A DNA stretch of 64,000 nucleotides, taken from positions 5,959,053 through 6,023,052 of the forward strand of contig CM055109.1 of assembly GCA_029204225.1 (NCBI GenBank), given 5' to 3'. Source of the stretch: Diphasiastrum complanatum. Its lineage: Eukaryota; Streptophyta; Lycopodiopsida; Lycopodiales; Lycopodiaceae. The notes beneath the pieces are model-generated. The model was not told the origin of the DNA, made no database searches, and saw nothing but the letters and a program-made list of their open reading frames with translations. The translations under genes were made by a program, and so were the position numbers. Of the stretch, positions 33,630 through 43,687 are shown piece after piece; position 1 is the stretch's first letter, and every line of letters begins with the position of its first letter.

Positions 33630-33663
33630 GCGCAGGCCTCCTCGGCGCCGAGGAGGCCTGCGC
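33630..33663. repeat. 34-bp perfect palindrome
   Basis: Arms of 17 nt around the centre CTCGGC|GCCGAG. It shares the 22-bp heart GCCTCCTCGGCGCCGAGGAG+GC with 34,252-34,273 and, over the inner 20 bp, with the larger palindrome at 33,510. Confidence 0.95.
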
Positions 33664-33850
33664 TTCAGTCATAAAGCCATGTCTGGAAGTTTTCAGCTCT
33701 CATTCACGGTTGATGATCACAAGTTTGAGAGAAAAACGTTTGCCCTGCCAGCGATGGCCCATAGACCATAGGTGGGATCATACACCGCAACCACAACACA
33801 GTAGTGAAAACCCACTGCCACTTGAAGCAAAAAAATATTTCTCACCAAAT

Positions 33851-33872
33851 GCCTCCTCGACGCCGAGCAGGC
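33851..33872. repeat. Degenerate 22-bp palindrome copy
   Basis: Same 22-bp heart with two changes (GCCTCCTCGACGCCGAGCAG then GC), flanked by AAAT on the left and CTGC on the right as in the copy at 34,252. Confidence 0.85.
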
Positions 33873-33929
33873 CTGCATGGCCCTCACTAACTAAAAACAA
33901 TGAAAGCACTCAAAGTCTGATCAGGTAAC

Positions 33930-34170
33930 AAATTGTCAAATGGGTGTGCAGTGGGCGCAGATTTGAAACACGTAGTGTTGAAAATGCACAAGCAGATGGC
34001 TGAGTCCCGGTCCACCTCCGGTTTTGAAAATGTGATTGTCTGATCCACCTGTGGTTTGTTGGCCAAGTGTGATCCTCCTGGTTTGAAAATGCACAGTAGA
34101 TGTTCAAGTCTGATCCTCTTGGAAACACGCAGTAGATGGCCGAGTCTGATCCGCATGGGTTTGTCTGGTC
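33930..34170. repeat. Degenerate tandem repeats of about 45-50 bp
   Basis: Recurring words: GTTTTGAAAATG / GTTTGAAAATGCACA, CAGATGGC(T/C)GAGTC, GTCTGATCC and GATCCTC(C/T)TGG. Four or five imperfect units lie between two palindromes. No coding sense is evident. Confidence 0.6.
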
Positions 34171-34251
34171 AAAGAAGACATAGATGAGCAGTGGGTTTTC
34201 AGAACTTAAGATACGTACATGCTTCCAACTCTCCTGTGGGCATCATCAAAT

Positions 34252-34273
34252 GCCTCCTCGGCGCCGAGGAGGC
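34252..34273. repeat. 22-bp perfect palindrome copy
   Basis: Exact GCCTCCTCGGC|GCCGAGGAGGC, with flanks AAAT/CTGC as in the copy at 33,851. It is the fourth member of the cluster. Confidence 0.95.
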
Positions 34274-34351
34274 CTGCTCAGGCGACTTATGCTGTTTTCC
34301 ATTATCGACGGTGCAACTTCATAAAAGCCAGCCCGTTGCCTCCTGCTCCTC

Positions 34352-34543
34352 ATGGCTTTCGCAATCGCCCTTATCTTTGTAATTATTCCTGATTCAGATC
34401 CACCGCAAGCACGAACAAGATCTATCAGATTGCAAGGAGTTACAGAAGCTATATTTAAGGCTTCAAATACTATCAACGATTACAAGAGTTTCCCAGGTAA
34501 TAATCGAAAGGTTCACGAATCCAGAAGATACCAAATTCTATAA
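34352..34543 (+). CDS. Small ORF with hydrophobic start
   Basis: A 63-codon frame beginning MAFAIALIFVIIPDSDPPQA, a hydrophobic stretch resembling a short signal or anchor followed by an Arg/Ser-rich tail. It follows the last palindrome by about 80 bp, with an AT-rich CATAAAAG element upstream at 34,320. A donor-like CCAG|GTAATA occurs within it (34,494/34,495), so it might be a first exon. No family recognised. Confidence 0.25.
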   Translation: MAFAIALIFVIIPDSDPPQARTRSIRLQGVTEAIFKASNTINDYKSFPGNNRKVHESRRYQIL

Positions 34544-35954
34544 ACAAGAGGCGCACTGCACATGCTTCTAAAGCTCCACTGCATAATCTGTAACAAACTC
34601 ATAGCAGCTTATATGAAGAAATCTATGTTAAAAACTGTTGATTCTTTAAGAATTCATAAACGCAAAGAAAATAAAAGATGATACAAAATAAAGCTTGCTT
34701 TTGCTTGATTAGCTAATCATTAGCACGACGATCAATCCATGTCGAAAAAACACCTGTGTATCAAGTATCACAGATTTTTGCTTTTCACAAAAGAACACCC
34801 AAAAGCAAAAATCGCACAGGGAGCCGAGCCAAGTATCCTAGTAGCACAATTTTTTCAGGTGTTCGTGTATGGGAGGTGGGTTGGAGCTGGGTAGCTTGAT
34901 GTGCAAGCAATAAGTCGTGTGAGGCTGCAAGTTATAGGGTTGCAATTGACCACAAACCCAGTTTTGTTGGATTTTCAGTCAAATAAAAACCTTAGCTTCA
35001 TGGATTCTTTACGCATAGATGTTGAGCAGAAAGGGGTTCAGTCTGATTCTCTACTTGATAAGCTGGGCAAGAGACCGATTTTACTTGTTGTTTCAACAGC
35101 CCTAGTTTCATTTCTGATATAAGCCATACCTTTAAATGTAATTCAAGCACCCCTACGCATGATCTTTCGAGCTTCAAGCTGACATAGCTGACATGCTGTT
35201 TCTAGCTTGCCATCAGCATTCATCACCTGCCTTTCTTGGCTCACACCAAGTTTATGACTTCCTAGTGCATTATTAGGCTATAGGTGTTCATTGCTCAATG
35301 ATTTTGAATAAGCACGATCCTTTCCCTCCCCTATCTATAGAGTATATTATACTTTGTATCTCTGTCTCTATCTAGACAGTATTTTATAATATTCTTTTTC
35401 CTGTTGTTGAGTATCTTATAATCGGCGTGAAATACTTTCCAGGTCTAAACAATAACAATTTTTGGAGAAAAACATAGTTAACAGTTTTTTGGTCCAATTG
35501 TTGTCAAACATCAGTTCTCTCACATTAAAAAAGTTTTATAAAATGTAAGTTTTTTTGAGGATAATTCAAAACACGTTCATTGAGCACTTCCCAACATGGA
35601 ATCTATTTTGACACTTGTAAAAAGTTTTGATATGGTGTGAATCTAGACATTCTCTGTTAAAATTTCGGTTCTAGTCCACCAAAACTTTAGAACCAATGTC
35701 ACAAAGATAAAAACAGGCTCCACACAATAATGAAATGGTTATTAAATGCATCTAAACATTGGTAATGAAATTCCTAACATTGTAGAAACTGGAATTTTTA
35801 TTTGGTAGGCATATAAATGATTTTATTTTTATGCAAGGCACTTTTTTTTATTTACTGCATCGATCATTGTTATGGAACAACAACTGCAACTCCATCAATG
35901 ACCAGTTTTAACAAATAGAATCAGATAACATGTTTTTAATTTGGGAAACACAAC
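34544..35954 (+). other. Mostly unassigned; one ORF with hydrophobic C-terminus
   Basis: The only stretch worth noting is 34,901-35,122 (73 codons) ending LGKRPILLVVSTALVSFLI, a possible C-terminal membrane segment. The rest is AT-rich without recognisable features. This is the 5' flank of the methyltransferase-like gene. Confidence 0.2.
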
Positions 35955-37211
35955 ATGGTTTTGACCAGATATCAAGCACGTTTGCAACGAACAATGGACG
36001 ACAATGTTGAGGTGATTGACATTACTAGCATGGATGCTATCTTTACTGATAATATGATATGTGTCAATGTTAGCATTCAATTTCTTTTTCTATAATCTAA
36101 ATATTCCTTTGGCTAGTTCATAATTTCAGAGAACACACCACATCGGAAGCATCAAGATATGCTAAAAGGAAGCATGGCAGAAAAGCACACTTGAATAAAC
36201 AAACTGAGAATCTGAATGATTCACAACTTCTGGGAGACATGCACGTGCCTCATAAATGGAGGCGTGAAGAATATGATTATCGACCTTTGCCTACTACATC
36301 ATATGAGTCAAGCTCAAAGGTTTTTTTAAATTTTAGAATTTAAACTTCATACATGAATATAAAGACACATTGTTGAAACAAAATAATGTAGTTTTGTTCT
36401 TGACTATGAATTTATGTCTTGTGGTCAGGTGCACTTGATAGATGGATGTATATTGAATATCGCTCGGGGTTGCACAAAAAGAACCATCACATCGAGATTC
36501 AGTCAACTAATAGAGAAGTTGAAAGATTGTGGTCTTCATGGCTGTACAAGAAAGAGAAAACAAGTAGCGTATAGTGCAAATTTAACTGTTCTTGATTTTT
36601 TGACAGATTTTGTGCCTGATGGCATTTGTGACTATGTTCCATCATGGAACGAATGCACAAATGATTTATTGGAGGGAGCACTACAATTGGCAAACACACT
36701 ATTTGACGATAATGGTTGGATTGTGTGTTTTGTAAGTATTGATTTGAGAGTTATTTTCTATCGTCAATTGAAACGTGTAGGAATGACATTATGATGAATT
36801 ATGGTTTTGAGAGGAATTGATTGTTTTGGGAAGACTCGTGATGGTGTGAAGGTATGGTTCATGTACGTTCATTGATCGGATTGAAATTTCGACACATGTT
36901 TTGGTTTATTTACGACAAGCACCTCCTATTTGTCGTAGGTTTTTTCCATGGACCTATATGTATTGAGTCGTTCTGGAAATATCGAACCATTGCCCACAAG
37001 TGAGAGTGCAGATGCTTTGGATCCATCCATGTTTAGATCATCATCAGATACATGGACTCATTACTTGCCAACATCCGAGAGTGTATGATGCCAGTAGGAC
37101 TACACAAGCAAGAGGTGGTGTACAAAAAAGTCCACTGCTTATGCAGTACATAGTTGACACATTTTGTTGTCCCGGTGGGGTGGTTCTAGATCCCATGGCT
37201 GGAAATGGAGA
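35955..37211 (+). pseudogene. Beta-class DNA amino-methyltransferase-like gene, multi-exon, disabled
   Basis: Four exons. Exon 1 starts at ATG 35,955 (MVLTRYQARLQRTMDDNVEV; donor uncertain, about 36,060). Exon 2 is 36,130-36,319, basic. Exon 3 is 36,429-36,851, joined in phase 0 and starting VHLIDGCILNIARGC. It contains a motif-IV-like SANLTVLDFLTDF, where D-P-P-Y appears degenerated, then ALQLANTLFDDNGWIVCF and IDLRVIFYRQLKRVGM. Exon 4 starts at 36,939 after an 87-nt intron, phase 0, and carries motif X/I: QKSPLLMQYIVDTFCCPGG and VVLDPMAGNGE. The order IV then I is the permuted beta class typical of bacterial N4-cytosine and N6-adenine methyltransferases. Defects: TGATGA in frame at 36,792-36,797, a one-base shift near 37,070-37,085, and loss of everything after GNGE. 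Confidence 0.6.
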
Positions 37212-37820
37212 GATATTGATCATTATCTATGCTCTTAGACTTGGGCTATGATACCATGTCAAAAATCAGAGAATAGGACTCAATTAGATCTACAAAAGAT
37301 CAATAAGAGTGATTGGCAACTTGGAATATTGATCTAACTCAAAACTAGCATCCAAAACTAGCTTTTACTTGACAATTTCTACACATCCAAGGAAGAACAA
37401 TAAAAGATAATGATCAAAAGCCTTCAAATGTGTGAAGTACAATAGGTTTATGGCCTGATAACAACAAAAATGATTACTTATCATTTTCTAAGCATTCATT
37501 CACAAAGAACATGCTTAATAGAGTGAAAACACTCCCAAATCAATGTCTTTCTTCATACCTCAAAGTGGATCCATCATGAATTAAATACAAAATCATCATA
37601 CTCTCTCTCTAAGTCACTTCCAGCACGTGTGAGAAAGGTCATAGTGCTTATCCATATCCACTTGGCTAAGATTCCATTAATTTGCCACATCATCATTGGT
37701 GGCTAGTGTTGACCTTCTCGATTCTACAAATTAGGAGATAGGTCCTACAATCTAGGAGATTTGACATTTGACTTGTATGAAAACTATATACAATGAATCT
37801 GAACTTTTTACATGATATTG
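37212..37820 (-). mobile_element. LTR, PBS and leader fragment, minus strand
   Basis: The complement of 37,245-37,256 reads TGGTATCATAGC, a one-mismatch PBS, and the preceding LTR end in sense is ...CTGATTTTTGACA. After the PBS comes CCAAGTCTAAGAG, shared with the leader of the copia element at 40,872, so this is a relative of that family. Only about 45 bp of leader (37,212-37,256) remains before methyltransferase exon sequence begins. The LTR's left end in sense (about 37,820) abuts the truncated chromovirus LTR. Confidence 0.65.
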
Positions 37821-38049
37821 AGGAGATGTGTGCTAGGGAGAGCCGAGTGCGATGGCTAGTGGTATGGGATGCTAGTTATCATAGGAGGCTTGAATGGGCT
37901 TGAGTATGTTGATAGCTCCAGTGCATGGGGGTGGGTCGGTTGTGACCCTATGGATTGGCGGATACGGTGCATCGTCAATGGTATGGGATGTGCGGAACCT
38001 TTAAGGTAGTTGAAGATCCTAGGGAGTTGTAACAGTTGGTATCAGAGCT
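37821..38049 (+). mobile_element. Truncated 5' LTR and PBS of chromovirus
   Basis: The 214 bp at 37,821-38,034 align with the last 214 bp of the 3' LTR (47,998-48,211), so the first about 247 bp of this LTR are missing. A PBS, TGGTATCAGAGCT, follows two bases later (38,037). By eye roughly 25-30 differences separate the two LTRs, so the insertion is old. Confidence 0.85.
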
Positions 38050-38317
38050 GTCGATTCTCCTTAAGGTGCACACGTTCTCTTATTTGCCTTTGCGGTTTGG
38101 TATTCCTTACTGTAATGTGGTTGTTTCTTTCTCAACCTTTGTTCAAGTTTATTTTGGATAAAGGTTGGCATGTGATTGTAAGCTTGTTTTTTTTTAGACC
38201 GGCTATTCACTATGATCTCCCTTTTTTTATTCAAACCTTAAGTTGTTGCTTTTTGATGGTCTTTACACCGTAGCTCTCTATTTTTTCTCAAGTTTACTCC
38301 TAGCTTCCACTTTCTCC

Positions 38318-39210
38318 ATGGACACTCCTATGGATGAGACACGAGCTCCAAGTCCCGACAGGACCGATATGGAGAATATGATGCGTGCAATTAATTTGTT
38401 ACAACAACAAATTGTTGACCTGCGATCTAAACATGAATGGGCGGAGGCCGAGATTTGAGCAAGCACTCCTTAACCCGATGTTTACTTCAAAATTTTTTAT
38501 CGGATTGAAAAAGGAAAGACACCAAGATGTGGTGTTGGCTTGGTTAGATCGACGAACTTCTCATTTCTCCATGCACAATCTACCAGATAGTTCACATATT
38601 TCGACGGCCATCATGTTTTTACGCGGTAAAGCGTACTCAATGTGGCAGGATCTTAAGGATCGAGCTACGGTCCCAACAACTTGGCATGACCCTGTCCTTG
38701 ACGATTTTGAATATTATCGTCGATTTGCCACGTTGCAAATGGGGACGAAGCCCTTGGACGTCTACTTACAAGACTTCCGAGAGGCTACTTTGCGGTTTTT
38801 TAACGCATAGATGGAGTGCTCCATAAGCTACATTTCATTTTGGGCTTGCTCAAAGAATATCAGCTGGAGGTTTGCCGTAATCAGCCACAGTCCTTAGAGG
38901 ATGTCGTGCGTTTCGTTCGAATTTTCGACGACACGCACACTATAACCTGCAAAGAGCAGCAAAAGCCCAAAGTCAAAGACAAACCCTCTACGGTCTCTCC
39001 TTTCAAAAAGGACAAGGATGGGGTGGTCGACAAAGCTTCCCCTTCTAAAAAGAAAAAGAAGTGCCCTCGGTTGGAGAGAGCTGACTTCGATAAGGCCAAA
39101 AGCGACGGGTTGTGTTTCTCCCGTATGGAGAAGGGGCACCTTTCCAAGGACTACCCAAAGAGACGGAAGAAGGGTGGCCACTCCTTTAAGGCACCAGGTA
39201 ATTCTTCTAT
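38318..39210 (+). pseudogene. Chromovirus gag
   Basis: Starts at ATG 38,318 (MDTPMDETRAPSPDRTDMEN) with a short coiled-coil (INLLQQQIVDL). After a frameshift the capsid-like part reads WLDRRTSHFSMHN, AIMFLRGKAYSMWQDL and FEYYRRFATLQMGTKPLDVY. A TAG at 38,808-38,810 precedes LEDVVRFVRIFDD and a Lys-rich linker. The knuckle is degraded to CFSRMEKGHLSKDY, keeping one Cys and the His. Typical plant chromovirus gag in order, not functional. Confidence 0.85.
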
Positions 39211-40020
39211 TTCTTGCATTGATGTATCTTTTAAAGATGAAACAGTTTGTAGGAATTGTTGTTTTACTACTACATTGTTTGGACCTCACAACCTCATTCG
39301 TATGAGTGGGTTCATAGGCATCCAACCTGTGAGTGTTCTTTTTGATGACGGTTCTATGCATAGTTTTATTAATGCTAAGTTGGTGCAGAAGCTACAGTTT
39401 GCACCAAGTGACCACAAGTACATGGTTAGGATGGCAGCTGATGGGGAGCAGCAGGTGTAGGACCACTTTGTCCTCCACGTGTCGTTGAAGATTCAAACTT
39501 ATGTAGATAGTTTATCTTTTCATGTTATGAATCTTGATAATGTAGATTTAATCCTAGGTAAAGAGTGGTTATATGCTAGGAATGAGTCCTTAAAGAAAGA
39601 CTATGTATCTCATAGATTTCTTTCTTGCATAATGACTCATTGGTTTGTCTTAAAGGCGATGAGCCTGATCTACCTTTTGTAACTGCTCATAAAACAAATC
39701 AATGTATTTTGGATTCTGAGTATTGTTCGTACTTATGTTATCTGAAAGATGAATCATACATAGATGCTTTTAGTACTCATAATTTCAATGTTGATTTATT
39801 GTCTTTTCCTAAAGCATTGTCTTTTTTTGATGATAACTTAGAATCTTCGTTTGAGGGCAAAATCTTTAAGAGACTTAGGGAGGAATATAATAATATATTC
39901 CTTGAGCAGTTGCCTGAGGGTCTTCCCCCCTCACGGGGAGTAGACCATCACATAGATCTTCTTCCCGACAGCTCTCATGTATCACTTTTTCCTTACAGAA
40001 TGAGCCTGAAGGAAGAAGAT
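39211..40020 (+). pseudogene. Chromovirus protease and start of RT
   Basis: The protease site reads VSVLFDDGSMHSFINAKLVQ, where D-T/S-G has become D-D-G. Distal protease follows as LDNVDLILGKEWL. The linker runs to RT as GLPPSRGVDHHIDLLPDSSH and PYRMSLKEED, exactly the stretch before the RT fingers. At 40,020 it is interrupted by the copia insertion, and RT resumes at 45,620. Stops at 39,458 and between frames near 39,620 break it. Confidence 0.9.
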
Positions 40021-41447
40021 TGTTAAAATATCACTTCCAACTTGTTGTATCTTGTAGATCTCAAGTTGTTTGAGCTTGATAGGATCTCACACATGTGGAG
40101 TCTGTTCCCACGTGTGAAAGAATGTACATAAGTCATTTTTATTAAGTTAGATTGGTTTTAGCTTGATCTACGCTAGTGTGAAATTGACCTTTGAATAGAA
40201 TCTTGAAAATGGTCAAATTGGTCAAACTTTTTGTAAATAGATTGGACTTCCATGTGAATGAGTTATTACTCACACATGTAAACATACCATTTACACGTGT
40301 GGATAAGCTTCTAGAAGATAAGATAGGAAGATTCCATTAGATCCTATTTTATAGGAAATATTCCTATAAATGTGGAAGACTAGCTTTTTGTTTTCTAGCC
40401 AAAGAGAATAGTCAACTTTGAAAAATGAGCACATATGACTCCCATTGGTGGATCTGAATGACTAGGCACTCTTCACATGTGTGAAGACTTGCTGGATAGT
40501 ACATAGCGCGTGGATGTACTTGATCTATAAAGAGATCAACCAAATCAATAACAAGTTGATCTGCATTGGCAAATTCTAGTTTTGTTGAGATTTTCACATT
40601 TGTCTTGAGTTTTGATGAATGAAATGCATTTGAATGTTAATGTACTTTACTCTCTGTAAACATGCCATACAGGTATTGTCCTCCACACATGTGAGGCCGC
40701 TCATCCATGTTTTTGATCATTTCATCCATTGCCCTTGCTTAGATCATAGTGTAAAGCATCTAGATCAAGATCTAACATCTAGAACTTGATAGATCTTTGG
40801 ATTAAGCAATCAATAACTCTTAATGATTGATAGTACAATCAATATTTGTCCTTTTTCTCTGAAAATTGACATGGTATCAGAGCCAAGTCTAAGAGTGATC
40901 TAAATGATTAATAATACTTGAGAAATCATTGACAATTTGTTGTTTTTGAGTTCTAATTGAGAGGGTTTCAAAGAGAGAAGTAACATCATTGTTTTTGGTC
41001 AAGATCGATTTGTGGGCTGCTGAAGTACTGTCCACACGTGTAAAACCATACAACAACCTTCAAATTAACTTCCATAAGTGTCTTTGATCCAAAAAAGTGC
41101 ATACTAGTCCAAAATTCAAGGTTTAGATCTAGGTTCAATCTATTGAATGCTAATGATCAAATAGTGATTTGAGTCATTGAAGTAATTCATTTTGAAGCAT
41201 TAGATCAGATCTTTAAGGCTGATTTGTTCTGATCTTAAGTGTGTGTGGAATATCAAACCAATTTGAACTAGAATCAATCTCTTTGTGGAGTGAATTGCTA
41301 GGATATTTGTAATTGATCTATTATACCATCATCCAAGTTGAACTAGATTGATTGGGCCGAGATTAGAAGCTTTTTGAAATCTAGAAATCTATTTTAGATC
41401 ACACCTTATCAAGAGAACTTTGAGTGTCTCATAGGCTTTCATTCAAA

Positions 41448-42240
41448 ATGACATCCATGGGTGGATATATGTTAGAATCTAGTGAGAAACTAACTTCCAC
41501 AAACTATTCCATTCGGAAAGTAAGAATGGAATCACTACTAGTGGTTCATGATCTCTTTGATATTGTCTTAGGAGTTGAGGAAGAGCCTCAAGCTCCCCAA
41601 GAACAACTAAAATACAAGAAGAACATTATGCAATTTTTCAATTGATGGAAGTTGGTCTTGAATGGCAAAAGATTGAACTAGATTAGATAACTCATCTCCT
41701 AATCCATTCAAGATTACTTGTACTAGTTCATTATCTTGGATCTTCTCTCCTTTAGATCCCAGTTCTTTGTTCAAGGATTTTATCCTTAGGACATACTCTT
41801 GTCCATTTTCTCCACTTCCCCTCATGCTTTGCAAGATCAAGTTTCTTAGCATAAGCACTCTTGAAGTGTTATTGGATTCATAAATATTCTTTAGTGAATC
41901 CCAAGCCTCTTTTGATGTGGTACAAGAAGCCACCTCCTTCAAGAGGTCATTGCTTACAGGAGAGTAGGATTCTACACCTCAAAACAAGAATGGGGTCCTT
42001 ATCACTACATAATGGTGATGAGAAAGAAAGCTTTACATCTGAAGGCAAGAAGAAGTCTCATCCTTTCAAGAAGATCCAAGGCAAGGAGGTCGAGGCGAAG
42101 GATGGAGCATCTACCTCCAAAGGGAAGCAAAAGAACAAAACAAAGTTGAAGTGTTTCTTTTGTGGGAAGAAAGGACACTTTGCTTCCGGATGATATAAGA
42201 AGAAGAATGCACAAGGGAATGAAGATCAAGGCAATCTTGC
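41448..42240 (+). pseudogene. Copia gag with internal inversion
   Basis: Sense gag runs from ATG 41,448 (MTSMGGYMLESSEKLTSTNY) to about 41,612 (APQEQLKYK). From about 41,612 to 41,957 the gag middle is present on the opposite strand (SNDLLKEVASCTTSKEAWDS ... VILNGLGDELSNLVQSFAIQ ... IEKLHNVLL). Sense gag then resumes at about 41,959 (ESRILHLKTRMGS) and runs to the knuckle CFFCGKKGHFAS, where the last Cys is replaced by Gly followed by a stop. The capsid cannot be made. Confidence 0.85.
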
Positions 42241-42277
42241 ACAAGGGGAGGAGGAAGAGGATGGATTCAACACATCC

Positions 42278-43687
42278 TTGATGGTAGCACCTACACCAAC
42301 ATCAAGCCAAGAATCATGGTGGATTGATAGTGGGGCTAGTTCCCACATGTCATTCAACAAGCATTATTTCTCTTATCTACTTTCTTGCAATGATTCTAAG
42401 AAATCAATCTACACAACTAGTGATCAAGAATGCAAGATAGATGGTGTAGGATCTATTCCATTATGCTTAGGATCATCTAAAAGGATAGATCTTGATAATG
42501 TTTTCTACGTTCCATCCATTACAAAAAACTTGCTTAGTGTTGGTCAATTTATGGACAATGGACTAGATGTACATTTCAAGAATGGAGTGTGTTCCATCTT
42601 GAAAAATAATAAATGCATAGCTAGTGGCATTAAGCAAGGAAGGCTTTTCAAGTTGGATGCTAATGTGGCTATTGAGAGTGTGAATTTGGTTAGGGATGAG
42701 TTGACTCAAGTGGAGCTTTGGCACAAAATATTGGGCCATCCTAATCTTCAATCAATGGAATCCATGGCATCAAAGGAGCTAGCTCTCGGCCTACCAAAAG
42801 CTTTCAAGAAGTGGTGCAAAGTGTGTGAGGCATGTGGCCTTGCAAAGTCACACAAGACTTTCTACAAGAGATCTTTAACAAGATCTACCTCACCTTTAGA
42901 TCTTATCCATTCGGATGTACATAGTTTTTCTCATGAAAGCAATGGAGGAGCTTTAATGTATGTGACTTTTATTGATGATTGTACTAGATACACTTGGATT
43001 GAATTATTGCCTAAGAAAAGCCTTGTATATGAAGCTTTTGTAAAGTTTAAGTCTCTAGTGGAAAAGCAACTTAGTTCTTACATTAAAGTTCTAAGATGTG
43101 ATAATGGAGGAGAGTATATCTCCAACAAGATGAGAGACTTTTGTGAGATCAATGGCATTAAGAGAGAAATCACTTGTCCTTACACCCCCCAACAAAATGG
43201 GGTGGCCAAGAGGAAAAATAGGAGTCTTTGTGAATGTGCAAAGTCTTTAAGACTTGATGCATCTCTACCCATCACTTTTTGGAGGGAGGCCATAATTTGT
43301 GCTAATTACTTATGTAATAGGCTTCCTAGTAGTGCTATTGGTGGGAGCTCACCATTTCAAGCTTTGTTTGGCAATAAGCCCAATGTAAAAGATTTTAAAG
43401 TGTTTGGATGTATATGTTATGTCCACATTCCTTTGGAAACAAGAAGGAAAGAAGATGCAACTTCCTTCAAAGGAATATTTGTAGGCTATAGTGAAAATAG
43501 CAAAGGATATAGGATATTTGATCCTACTTCAAAGAAAGTAGAAGTTAGCAAGGATGTCTTGTTTGATGAATCTCAAAGTTACAAGTTGTCTCCAAATTCA
43601 TCTAATCTCTTAGGTGATGAAGATCTTGCAACACCGAGGAGGAGCCTCTTGAAAATGATATTTTGGAAGATCAAAATCAAGTGCTAA
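42278..43687 (+). pseudogene. Copia protease and integrase, long open frame
   Basis: The best preserved retroelement frame here (469 codons). Protease: WWIDSGASSHMSF at residues 15-27. Integrase HHCC: WHKILGHPNLQSM with CKVCEACGLAKSH. Catalytic D, D and E blocks: LIHSDVHSFSHESNGGALMY, TFIDDCTRYTWIEL, VLRCDNGGEYIS and TPQQNGVAKRKNR, where the glutamate of AERKNR is K, so the third catalytic residue is missing. The C-terminal GKF-like fold follows (FQALFGNKPNVKDFKVFGC). The frame ends early at a shift before the RT linker. Confidence 0.9.

Noticed and set aside
36429-36560. Alternative frame (ALDRWMYIEYRSGLHKKNHH...) through exon 3 of the methyltransferase-like gene
   Set aside because: It needs a 43-nt intron and breaks the phase-0 join with exon 2, while the frame starting VHLIDGC is continuous into the motif-IV region.
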